The position numbers were made by a program, and so were the translations under genes. A DNA stretch of 64,000 bases. Origin: Watersipora subatra. Lineage: Eukaryota > Bryozoa > Gymnolaemata > Cheilostomatida > Watersiporidae. Shown here in pieces: positions 24,661 through 36,400 of this stretch. Below the pieces are notes generated by a model. That model made no database searches, was not told the DNA's origin, and saw only the letters and a program-made list of their open reading frames with translations. Position 1 is the first letter of the stretch. Each line of letters begins with the position of its first letter. The stretch spans positions 5,188,001 to 5,252,000 of the forward strand of contig NC_088710.1 in assembly GCF_963576615.1 (NCBI RefSeq). The letters are read 5' to 3'.

Positions 24661-24985
24661 ACTCATGCTACAGAGAGTACTGTTTTGGCTATTGAAGCCT
24701 CATCAGTGCAGCTCGGAGCAGGCAAAGGAGGCAAATCCCATTGCCAAAGAGAGTTGACTTATCACCATGATACAACTAAGTTGAATCACAGGCTTTAAGA
24801 AAGTCGATGTGCTGACACAAGAGTGCCCAAATCACAAAGGTTATGAGCTATGCACGATGGCTAATAGTGTTGCACCTCTCACAGAGCGCTCAACCAAACC
24901 CATGTAAGGGAGCAAATACTCATGCTACAGACAGTGCTTTTTTGGCTATTGAAGCCTCATCAGAGATGTACGAGATGATTCCTCG
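24661..24985 (-). repeat. 257-bp-spaced repeat dimer with degenerate hammerhead-like core
   Basis: Two copies, starting at 24,661 and 24,918, share ACTCATGCTACAG and GGCTATTGAAGCCTCATCAG. On the minus strand each reads CTGATGAGGCTTCAATAGCC, followed by AAAA, a stem (CAG...CTG in copy 1) and TA|GCATGAGT. That order (CTGATGA, stem II, GAAA-like box, stem III, UH) is the hammerhead ribozyme layout. Both copies have A instead of the expected G of GAAA, and stem I pairing is poor, so they are probably inactive. Tandem hammerhead monomers of this size are known from animal retrozyme-like elements. Confidence 0.4.
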
Positions 24986-25052
24986 TATATGCATATATAT
25001 ATATATATATATCTATAATATATATACATGCGTATATATATATATATATATG

Positions 25053-25108
25053 TACCGCAAAACCTCTAATTGAACGCCATGGCACTCTATTTTTCAACCC
25101 CTCCTTCT
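25053..25108. repeat. Solo terminal fragment of the mariner-type MITE
   Basis: TACCGCAAAACCTCTAATTG, then GAACGCCATGG, matches the ends of the 22,191-22,965 element. Confidence 0.65.
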
Positions 25109-25149
25109 TAGTGGTGATATATATATATATATATTCATGTATATAACTA

Positions 25150-26632
25150 ATTTTTTGTGGAGGAGTGTCGTTCTTGAATGTTGGTGTAATCCTTTTAAAG
25201 GGAAATTGGTTTAACATCAAAAAGTTTTGATTTGTCCGTTCCTTCTCATATCTTTCAATCATGTTGGAGTCATCAGAATGAACTCTTGAGTACTAGAGTA
25301 TAACATCTATTAGTAACAAATTTTTGCACTCATAGCCACACCTGTGTTCTAACTGTCCTAGCCTTCCTACCGAATCTCAACTAAATGGTCAGCTACAAGT
25401 ATGTTTTGCTTCCCATGAAGCAAGAGTTGAGCAATGTAATTTTCAGTGTTGTCATAATAAAAATTACTTCAATTATGCTCTGATCTTTTAGTGATTTAAT
25501 TGCTACGCTTAGGAGTAGATCACTGTAAGCTGTAGTCATAGCCGCTCTATTAGGATTGCTCATGGTTGAATGGCGATTATAAACTTTTTTTGAACATTGC
25601 TAGTAATTTTCATTTTCTGTCAAGTTGGATGCCAGAAAGTTGGGCAAATTTCCATAAATAGCTAATGTGAAAAGTTAGCGGGATGGATATTGTACTTCTA
25701 GCCTGAAAAACGCTTTTTAAATTGCCCATGACAAGTGTTTATATGCTTAAACATCTTAAATTCAGTGTTAATTCATAGTCGCAAGCAGGATGAACAACAC
25801 CTTTCATAGATTTTTTAAACTTATTAACTGCAAGCTCCCATTTGTTAGCTTATTACTGAAAATGTGTTGGTTTTTGGAGTCGTTTTCTTGTTAAACAAAT
25901 TTCTTTACTAATCCGCAACATGAATTTTAACGGTTATTGACCAAAACTGTTTGTGCATTCAATTTTCATATTACTCTGAGTTGTTACCTGCTACACCGAG
26001 GAATAGAATTTTTGCATCACCTCATCATGCGTCATAGACTCTGTGTGGTTCGGTAACACTGGCTCATCATTACAGTTGTGCAAACATAACTGCCTTGGTG
26101 TTAGGTAACATTTGCAATTACTTACCAAAGTAAATATTAAATTGTATCCCCAGCCATAGTGGTCAAGAAAGGTTCCATGAATCTAATAAACCAAAACAGA
26201 AATTGTACTTGTACTACTTCATCCTTTTGAATTTAAATGCAGGTATTTACGACTGCAACTAATCCCTAAAATAATCTTTGTTAAAAACGTGCCCTTGCTC
26301 CATCATGCTTAATAAATAGGAGTCAAACTACATACTTGTAAAAGCTATTCTCTCGTATCTCGAAATCCGTGCTTCCCTACACTACAGGAGCTGGTCTGTC
26401 ATGCGGTGAAATGTACCATCTGGCAAAACACGCAACGCACTTACTTCAAGATAAATGGACAAGCCTAAGCATAGCAAACAATCTCTAATCACAGATGGAG
26501 GAGTCACGTACTGCCCACAACCGCATAATCATTAGCAAATCACACTACAATTGCACTGGAAAGCGCAGAGCCCTTAGCGCTGCTTCACTCTTGTAGAATA
26601 CAACTTGTAGGAATAAGTAGCATCAGCTTGCA
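25150..26632. other. Intergenic stretch upstream of the D8C mucin
   Basis: No exon or mobile element was recognised. The promoter of the + strand mucin gene should lie at its right end; I see no clear TATA box. Sequence just before the ATG is GCTTGCAATGA. Confidence 0.5.
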
Positions 26633-27823
26633 ATGAAGTTATTAGCGATTGCAAGTTTTACTATACTGTGTCTCTTGTACTGCCAAGCCAGTGTGGAAAC
26701 ACTAATACAGGAGTATAATGTCAAGATCAGGGAACTCTACAGCAAGCTCTACTCAGACTGCCCGTCTTACCTCAAGACAGCTCGTGAGCTAATCAATGAA
26801 AATCATCCGGTGAGCTTGGAAGTTGAGAAAATTCTTTATAAAAAACTCTTGGATACTTTTCTTGACTGTAAAAGAGGTCCACAAACTAAGCCAACCACTG
26901 CAACAACAACAAAACCAACCACTACAACAACAGCAACTACTACTACAACACCAACAACTACAGCTGCTACTACTACAACACCAACCACTACAACAACAGA
27001 AGCTATCACTACAACACCAACCTCTACAACAACAGCAACTACCACTACAACACCAACCACTACAACAACAGAAACTGCTACTACAACACCAACCACTACA
27101 ACAATTGCAACCACCACTGCAGCACCAACCACTACAACAACAGAAACTACCACTGCAACACCAACTACTACAACAACGACTGCTACGATTACAACAACTA
27201 CACTAGCAACCACTACAAAGACTCAATCGCCTACTACAACAATCGAACTGACGACTACTACATCCAAACCAACTGCAACAATCGAATTAACCACACCTAC
27301 AGCGAAAATAGCCACTACTACAGCCGCACTATCCAAAGCTGTAACAACAATTGAAACAACTACTACTGCAACCACAGACAAGCCAACTACCATCATAAAA
27401 TATACTACACCACCAGAATGTTTTGGGAATGTCATTACCTTCACTGATTCATGGCGGAGAGATTATAATGGTTCCAACATTAAACCAGGAGGAAAGTATT
27501 CCAAGAATGGTTATGCTTGTGATCAGCACACAGCTTTTAAAGGGTGGTTTCGTTTTGCTGGCGCAGCTGGAAATAGACTTTTGGATACATGCCCTGAAAG
27601 GTTTAGCTGTGGAACAAACTTTCCATTCTGGACTGATGAGAAAATGCCTACTGAGATCGGGGTGCTAACTACGATTAATGTATACGGAAGGATAGCCCGT
27701 TGTAAGTCCTTGAAGCGCGAACTAGTTGTGATGAAGTGCTCGTCTGCTCCTTATGACTACATATATCAGCAGACGACCTACTACACATCAAGGTGTCAAG
27801 CAGCATTCTGTTCCATGTTGTAA
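26633..27823 (+). CDS. Secreted Thr-rich mucin with C-terminal D8C (uromodulin-type) domain
   Basis: A 396-residue protein in one exon. Residues 1-20 form a signal peptide (MKLLAIASFTILCLLYCQAS). Residues 21-83 are a short helical N-terminal region with two Cys. Residues ~85-260 are repetitive Thr/Pro/Ala (TTTTTPTTTT-like), a mucin-type O-glycosylation stretch. Residues ~262-396 hold exactly eight cysteines in the D8C pattern known from uromodulin, GP2 and OIT3: C at ECFG, CDQH, then GWFRF, a TCPERFSCGT pair, ARC, MKC, SRC and AAFC. There is no membrane segment or ZP domain, so the product should be secreted, plausibly in mucus or a surface coat. Codons ACA/ACT/ACC vary along the Thr tract, as in a minisatellite. 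Assignment of D8C is from the Cys and GWFRF pattern; function is inferred. Confidence 0.88.
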   Translation: MKLLAIASFTILCLLYCQASVETLIQEYNVKIRELYSKLYSDCPSYLKTARELINENHPVSLEVEKILYKKLLDTFLDCKRGPQTKPTTATTTKPTTTTTATTTTTPTTTAATTTTPTTTTTEAITTTPTSTTTATTTTTPTTTTTETATTTPTTTTIATTTAAPTTTTTETTTATPTTTTTTATITTTTLATTTKTQSPTTTIELTTTTSKPTATIELTTPTAKIATTTAALSKAVTTIETTTTATTDKPTTIIKYTTPPECFGNVITFTDSWRRDYNGSNIKPGGKYSKNGYACDQHTAFKGWFRFAGAAGNRLLDTCPERFSCGTNFPFWTDEKMPTEIGVLTTINVYGRIARCKSLKRELVVMKCSSAPYDYIYQQTTYYTSRCQAAFCSML

Positions 27824-28493
27824 ACTACTGCAGTTCCTAAGAAATATAGCGGAATTCTGTTTAGTTTTCTAGCATGCCTTCACTTGCAAAGAGCCTCAGC
27901 AGTTTAAAACTTGCACACGATGATTTCATCAGTTAGTGGTCGAAGTAAAGCTCTCAACAAGTGTTTAGCTATACCCGAATCCACGTTTGAATCAGAGCCA
28001 AGCATTCCAATGTTATTTGCAGCCAAGTGAAAGCCTGATACATCAACCTAACCAACTCAGTTCTAATATCTTTCAAATTCTTATACAGCCATTTAAAATA
28101 ACAATTCATAATAGCTCAAACAATAACAAAAATAATTTGAGAGATGTCATTAAATTAATTAATTATTATATTAATGTTGTTCAAAATTACTAGTATGATG
28201 TGCTATATGGAGTGGTTTAATGATATGCTGGTGAGTGCTGTGTGCTTCTCAAATGCTTGACTTACAAACATCAGAGCTCTATTACTTCTAACAATATGGA
28301 AAAAAATGAGTCAGCTAACATTTTTAGCTATAGGTTTATCTGCAACCGTGCAGTGTAAGAATGTTCCAAGCTGATTCAGAAGCCTTGTAGTTTGAATAGA
28401 AGAGTTAGATATAGAACTGTTGAATCTGTTGTTGAAACTAGAACAGACTATTTTTTAAAGAATATATTTAGCTAAACTAGTTGCTCCTAAGAT

Positions 28494-28575
28494 CCAGATA
28501 CCATTATCCAGATACCATTATCCAGATACCATTATCCAGATACCATTATCCAGATACCATTATCAAGATACCATT
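28494..28575. repeat. 14-bp minisatellite, about 6 units
   Basis: CCAGATACCATTAT repeats head to tail; the last unit changes to CAAGATACCATT. Confidence 0.9.
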
Positions 28576-29394
28576 TGATATGCACTCTTTTTGCAGCGTC
28601 GGTGATGCTAGGGGATTTGAAAATGTACATGTTTCCAAATGATTCAAATCCGAACTTCCTTGACCATAGCTTTGTAGGTTTGCAACATATCCTTCTTCTG
28701 CTTTTAGTAGTATTTGCTGCACAAATCTGTAGTTTTTAAAGGTTATTTTAGCAGATTGGGCAACAGCCCAGATCTTGGCCAGAACATAGAATTCTAAAAT
28801 TGTGATATTGAGATTTGGGTCATGCAGCAGGAAATGCACGTTTCTTTTGTTTGAAACGCCTGTAACTTGGAACATACTGACAGTCAGTGATATAACATCA
28901 AATATTAGCCTTACAAAAAGTTGTTATAATTCGGAGTTCAAACCTAACCCGGACACTTGTGCTAAGCCTAAAAAATCAAGCATTTACTGCATATTGGCAA
29001 TAACCACTCTAATACTTTTAGACATGCGTGCAGCTCTCTGTGGCATTGTAAAATATAGGTTAATTTCCTTTATAGTTTTGTGTCAAACTGTAACAAACAA
29101 AAATGATTACAGATTAGTGAAATTTTAATAATAACAAAACAAACCTGGTTTTCGTGCTATTGGCTGTAAGCTATAGATATTGAAACTGTTTAGAGAGAAC
29201 CAAAGGTACAAGCTACATAATCTGAACATGAAAGAATCAACAGTTTTATCAAGTTCATCTTGCAATTAACTACAAGATAGTATGGGCTACCAAAGTTACA
29301 GGTTGCCAGCTTTTCTGAATGCAGTTATTAGTAAACAGAAGTTTTGCTATAACGCTGGGTCCGTTTGCCCGAAGCCACAGGTGGATCTTGAGAA

Positions 29395-29480
29395 ATTAAT
29401 TCCATCATAGGAGATTTGAACTCGCAACATTCTGCTTGGTTGACTGCCTTTTTCAAATGGCCAATTGACCGCCTTGGCTC
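29395..29480 (-). repeat. tRNA-derived SINE-like fragment
   Basis: Minus strand carries an A-box-like GGCGGTCAATTGGCC and a B-box-like GAGTTCAAATCTCC about 50 bases apart. The flanks do not pair as a tRNA acceptor stem, so a SINE head or decayed tRNA is likelier than a tRNA gene. Confidence 0.45.
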
Positions 29481-30452
29481 AGTATGAAACCATTGAGCAG
29501 AGAGTTAGTACATCCGACAGCGTCACTGTGCATTGGATTGCTTGGGCACTAGTATTGATAAAAGTAGGAGCTGATTTTTTTGCTGAGAATAAATCATACG
29601 ATTTCTAAATGCTAACAACCAGTTTATCTGAATGGGTGACGTTGAAAAAGTTGCCTTGCAAGTCTTTGTAGCAGTACGCAAACATATCTCCTTTAGCTAG
29701 GAATTATTGACAAGAAGTTTGAGCAAATAACAGTCTCATACAAGGAATGCCGAGTTATTTTACAGCCTTCAACCAGGAGAAAGCAACTACTAATAGTTTT
29801 ACATTCGTATTTTAGAAAGTGTTATGAGCAGATAGGTCATTCAGTGGGTTTAACAAACAACACCTCATCTATATATATTAAGTCAATGTGACTAGACCAA
29901 CAGGAAGCTGCCCCTTGCTATCTCTATAGATTAGGCGCTGAGAAGCAGAGCACAACCTGCTCATCAATGCCAGAGGATGAGCCAACGTGTCAACAGTGAT
30001 AGCTAAGGACGCCTACAGTTAATTGTGTGAGTTCACAGGTGTTAAGATGAGCATTGAGCTATTTTGACTACTGAAGACTAGATTATCAAAGAAACCCACA
30101 CATACTAGGCTACTGCAAACCAAGAACTAATAGAGTACCTGCTAATTTTCATATGAACTGGCTAGTCGTAAGCCAACGTTGTGCCTAGTGGGGCCAGCGG
30201 ACACACTGACTATTATTCACGCAAGGTTAATATTCTATACAGACTATACTTATGATAAGAATAAAGAGTGTTCCGCTCTGACCAGTGAATAATACTAGAA
30301 TGCATGACAATAAACATGTTAAAGTGTTCATGCATATGTTTGACTCAGAGTTTTTACTGGTTTTATATATATATATGTACAATGTACAGATGTCATGATG
30401 AAGCTTGCAAAGATGTCAAGCAACTAAAATGCATAGATGAGGCGGGTTCTTC

Positions 30453-33400
30453 TTAACCCATCCAGGCTGGTTTGACTCCTCCATGGAATTCAGCTATGCA
30501 AAGGTGACAGCTCCAGTTCCCTGTGCAGAAAGAACTGCCATCAATATAAGTCAGGGGAGACAATAAACCATAAAAGCAAGCCCAGCCATATCATCTACTG
30601 TCAAACCTCGACATATGAAATTAATTCACTCTGGAATTTCATATGTATATCTAAACTATCATATGGCAAATATTCTCACAAGAATACATTGTATTGTTTT
30701 AATTCATGTCAAAACTATAAAACAATGACATAAGCCCGAAGTAATGAAAAAAGGTGGTAAAATTGATGAACTGTACAAAATTGACAGAAACCAAATGCGA
30801 AAGCATAAATTACCTATAAAAATTAAATTAATAAAGTGATAATCATTAAAAATAAGTTGTGATTGTTATTTTACTTTGAGACATGAAAAGAAAAATGTTT
30901 TCCTTAGGAATTATATGTAAGACAAAATAAATATTTTCTCACATTTTATGTCATGTTGCAGGCTTCCTATGAAAGAGTAAGTTGAGGTTGACAGCATGAC
31001 TAATTACTAGCTAGTGAGTACATACATATAACTATATATAAAATATACATATATATGTCACCAATAAGTCTATAGCTGCCCAGAAAACCTTTCTCGAGGT
31101 ACACACAAAACGAAGCCGCGATCACTGCCATGACCATACTAACTCTCCTATGGTTATATTATAGTAATGCATACATCTTACAAAGGTAATGCATGACCAA
31201 CTACTACAGTAATGTGTGTAAAGTAACACGCATACCAGAGTAGAGCAATGTGTGTACCCTATTACATAAGCTGCAGTAATAAATGTAATGTTAGTAATAA
31301 ACATATGCTACATTTTTATTAGTTTGCAATATAGCTATAGAATATTATGGAATCTCCAAAATAGATCATGGTCCACAAACCTTCTGGGGGCTCTGAGAGG
31401 GGTGGGTTCAGGCAATACATATGATATCCTCTATCGCAATCATCACAAAACAGAAGTTGGTCCTGAAAGATATAATGGGTTGAGAGGTTAGGAAGTAGCA
31501 GGTAGAGTGAGACAGCGAGCTATCCTTCGTTTTTTCGTGACATCATTCTATCGTTGTCGTCAGGGCAGTATCTACCTGTTTGACAAGGGTACAGCAGGCA
31601 GAGTCCAAGAGGGGTACCGAGCGCCCCCTTGGTGGGGGGAGGGGGGTCCGGGGGTTTTCCCCCGAGAAAATTTTTAGTATAACTAGTCAAAATGGTGCAA
31701 ATCTACATAGCACACTTGGCTCCTGATGGGGCACATGTTCTAACATAAAATTTGACATAATCCAGTTTTCTAAATATAAAACTGTTTATTGAGATTGTCT
31801 TTAACAACGCTTATTAAAAATATAATGTGAATGGGAGCTGCTAAAGGGGTTGGCCACAGCTAGCATGAGGTAGAATTATCATCGGGTACAATGCTGAATG
31901 GTGTAGGAGATGAGTAGTCTCCTATGAAATAATTTAATTAAATAATATTGTAGAGTTAAAAAGTAAAATTAATAGAGCACCATGTTAAAAATAATGTACT
32001 TATACTATAGTCTATAATACTGAGCAAGTAGTAGATTTAAGTTTGAGCTATGCATGTTACATGCATAGCTCAAACTTAATTTATTTCTATGAACAAAATC
32101 TTTTGTACATAAGCATTCATTTACATATCTACAACTACAAAAAATACAACCATGTACAATTGTCTCTGTAAGAAATGCTTGGAAGCATTCCTTTCGGTAG
32201 AGTCCAACGCTATAACGTTGCCATGCGAGCTACCACAACGATCGTTTTTATCTGTATATTCTAAGTATTATAAAAGTCTAAAAAGTTTACATCACTTCCA
32301 TCATCTGAATTATTGTTATTCTAATCACACCAAAAAATCACTTACAATCGGAGAATCAAATAGTATTTTATTTTACCGTTTTGAAAGTTGAGCCGATGTT
32401 GACTGGTATTTCCAGCCTTTATTCTTTTCCAAGGAGGCGCGATTTCATTAGCACAAAGCAACGCCTTTCGGATAATCGTTTCATATCTTAATTTATCGAC
32501 TAATATCTTGTTGATGATATTTAAAACTTACTAGCATTCATATCTTTTGTTTAACGTTACGAGACGGCAGCTTTATACTAAAAGCGACGTAAACGCCGTT
32601 TCCCACACAACCGATAAACGACATTTTGGCCATTTCCCCAGCCAAAGTATTAAAATCAAGCAAAAATGACGTGAATTCCGGAATTTTGAGCCTCAAAAAT
32701 TGGTACTACCATGGCAGTAGCTGCAGTATAGGAGGATACGGCCCTGGTTGTCATCCATCTTTGCAGACAACTTTTATTGTTAAAAACACAAAGCTTCTGC
32801 GATGAATTTTTGAAAACAATGCTTTTGTTTGCAATTTTTTTATTTTAGTATGAAACAACACCAAAAAATACTATTAAATAAAACAATGACGATCCTTTTC
32901 TACAAATATGGCAGCTTTTTCATGAACGGGCGCATGTGCCAACGAATTTATGACATCAAAAAAACGATGGATAGCGGGTGAAGAAGTCAAAATATAGCAC
33001 TCCTTCCAAAGTTAACCCAAGCGGTGATATTCTATCTGGTGTAGAACATGGATGAACAGGAGTACACAGAGCCTTTCAGGTTGAAGTGAAGTAACATATA
33101 TTAGACCATTTGTAAAAATATGTGCTTTGTTACAAAAGCAATGTGTTCATTCAGTATTTTCATTATTACTATCAAATAACTTTACAATATAAATTGCTAA
33201 TCATCTTATATTTGTATTTTTATTATTGCGTTAATTAATTATTATATGTATTTGTATTTTGTATTATATTTTAGCTCTTTCACAGCCATGGTTCGCTTAC
33301 TTGAACAAAGAAGAACTCTCACATACACACTTGAATTTATAAATCAAACAAAGATGTTAAATGCTCTATTTTACGTAGAGAGTGACAGTTCCTTCAGGTT

Positions 33401-36400
33401 TGATGTACATTATGTGCCGAGGAAAATATTGAACTTTTATTTTACCGAGAAAAACAGAGCAATTGCTTATTACGTTAAATTTGGCTAGATGACCTATAGA
33501 TGACCTATAATAACTTATTACACACTCAACCATTTGGTGCTGCCATGCACAGAGTAATTAAAACCGTTATAGCATTCACGACTAACCAGAGTAAATTTAT
33601 GGTTTCCATCTACAATTGATGAGTTCATGGCTGCTTTAGATGGCTTCTACACCATCTACTGTGAAACTGTTGGAGCGTTAGACGGCTCGGACAGTAAAAT
33701 GACATTACAACAGTTATTCACTATGCAGGGCTTTATTCCGCAATATTTATTAACTAGAAAAAGATTTAGAATAGTGAGACGATACTGACAGACTGCTACT
33801 TTTAGCAATTCTTTTAGCAAAAAAAGAGAAAAAACTGCCATTATTCTGGACCAGCAACAGCTGACCACCAAGAGAGTTAGCGGATATGCGGAGCAGACAA
33901 CTCCACTAAGAACAAAGCAGAAGATCATTATAAAATATTGTAGCTGGATATCTACACTCTTTTTCTTCTAAAGATGCTGATGGACACAGCAACAAGTGCA
34001 AACACTGTGTTAAGTGCAAAAAGATGAAAGGTGAATATGCACATTTTTATTGATAAAAAAGAATGGAATTCTTTTGCTGGTTCCGACACTCAATCCCCTG
34101 ACCATAAAAGTGACACCTTAAGTCATAGACTTACATCATTTTCTGAGGTGCCACACAGACCACAGGACTTGCACTCTATGCACTGCCAAGGATACTTCCT
34201 CACTGAAATCTTCATATTGTCTGTAAATTGGAGGCAGGTGGGATGACCTGCACAAAAAGACAATTTAACTCCATGAACCAGAGAACCATTACCATTCAAA
34301 TCTTGCTAACAGTTAACAGTTACTTTGTTAACAGTTAATTTGGTAACAGTTAACAGTTATTGTGTTAACAATTAACAGTTACCTTGTTAACTCTAAAGTC
34401 TTGATGTGTAGCGCAAATGCTCACTCATGCAACGTAAGAAGGAAATATTTTTAGAGCACGAGCTCAGCAAGTCGCCATCTAGTTCAGACCTGATCAGACG
34501 GAACTCGAGTGAATTGCTCCAAATGAAAAAAAGCGGCGCTCGGCCCTGCACTTTATTTTATAAACTTGATCGACAGATCGAATTGTTGGTAGCCAAAATA
34601 AATAGTACAAATATTGACACTGCAATTTACGATAGAAACAAGTTCGAGGATATCGATCGAATATCTTTACTATAATAAGAGCTGTGTTCGTCCGTCAGAA
34701 ACCACGGTTTTAGATTGTAAAAAGAGATTGCATCCTGCAGGACTTGAACCCACAGCATCAGACTTGCAGCATTCAGCTCACTAGCCTGACACGGTAACAT
34801 CGGCAGCAGTCTGCCTCTTAGACATTGTTGAATAATCTTATGCCGAATAATAGTTATTATCTGTACTTTATTTGTACACCTGACCATCTCTCACAGTACA
34901 CTATACTCTCAGGGTACTTGTTATAATAATTGTGGATATACTTATATTGTTATAATTATACTTATTGTTATAATGATTACTGTAAGAAAACCCGCGAGAG
35001 AAATAAAAAAGTCTCAAATTAAAATATATCTTCAATTAGGTATGCCACTTACCAGATCTGCCACAATCAGCACATGACACCATTTCCTCTGGCACTTTCG
35101 ACTTCTTGTTCATAGAGGCATCGCCGAGGCAGAAATCGCAATAGTCATTGGGCATCTATGAAATGAAAAAAGAAAAATGAGACAACGCATTGGCTAGAAC
35201 GCACTTGCAGGGGCCAAAATCAACACAGATTATTATGTATGACAGATAGTATGTGATCCTTTCACAAATGAAAAGACATAACACTACTGAACCGAAAGGA
35301 TAAGTACTCTGTAGGTAGTTACATTGCTTCAGAAACTATATTTCATCTGATGATCTCACAGAGGTCTCCAAGGAATTACTAACTACTCCCCTATGCTTAC
35401 TATATTCCAAACACCTTCGATGACCCCTATTGCAAACTACCACAAATGCACACAAGACAAGCGTAAGTATGCTTTCAGACTAGATCCTACATTTACCCTG
35501 ATCATAATAAACATTTTTATCATTGAATAAATGTGAGTGACTACATGTGTTAGAAGGTTAGTTCATAGAGTGATAATAACATCCATACTAGTTTAGAGAG
35601 CTTTGAATTTTTTAGACAGATATTTGGAGGCATGAAAGCCTGAAATAAAAAGTTTTATATTAGGAGTTTTTGTCGATAAGAATTTACTAGAGTTCATCTG
35701 TATAAATGGGAAGGAGTCTAATCCTTAAGGCATTTGCATAAACATTTTAAAAGTCAAAATTTATGTGACCATGACTATGAAACATGATATAGACTCATAC
35801 TCTTGGCTCCTTTACTATGCTCCATATAAAATCGCTCAAATTTTTAATAGTGATTAGTGGGCATGAGCTGGCTTCAAATAGTCCAATACTATTGAACAAA
35901 TTGAAGCCAGCTCATGCCCACTATTTACTATCAAAAATTTGAGAGATTTTATATGAAGCATCATATAGGAGCCAAGGGTATGAATAATTTTTCAGCTCAG
36001 CCACCTCATTAATTTGCAGAAGATGCGACATGAGAGATTTATAGAGTCCACACACTGAGAACTTTTGCAAATAATAATTCACACATAACCAAACTTAGAT
36101 TTGGTCTGCGTATTATGTGATGGTCCGTTCTAACGCTGCTATAAAGGAAGAGAATGATAAACCCAACCAGTTGGATTTTACAGTTGACAACTCGGAACGT
36201 TTATGAACTCGTGTGTGTCAAAGGCAGTTCACAACTGAGCGAGAAATGAATGCACATAAAACAAAGTAAGTGGCTGAGAACTGCAATGCAACAGCATGTA
36301 CAGCAGATGATTCGATTGTGTGGTTATGCAATCAACACTCAATCACCAAATGTGCATCTACTGCATCAAGAAACTGAGGTAATTGAAAGAATTACTTGGC

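Larger units (their letters stand above)
27824..30452. other. Intergenic stretch between the mucin and DPF 3' ends
   Basis: Holds the 3' regions of the convergent mucin (+) and DPF (-) genes, a 14-bp minisatellite and a tRNA-derived SINE-like piece (listed separately). No further exon seen. Confidence 0.5.

Noticed and set aside
26823-27444. Long Gln/Leu-rich (+) and Val-rich (-) ORFs over the mucin Thr tract
   Set aside because: They are other-frame readings of the ACA/ACT repeat; only the frame with signal peptide and D8C makes a recognisable protein.
31633-31672. GC-rich block as a promoter or CpG island
   Set aside because: It is a short G-run inside a hAT-type element, not a CpG-rich region.
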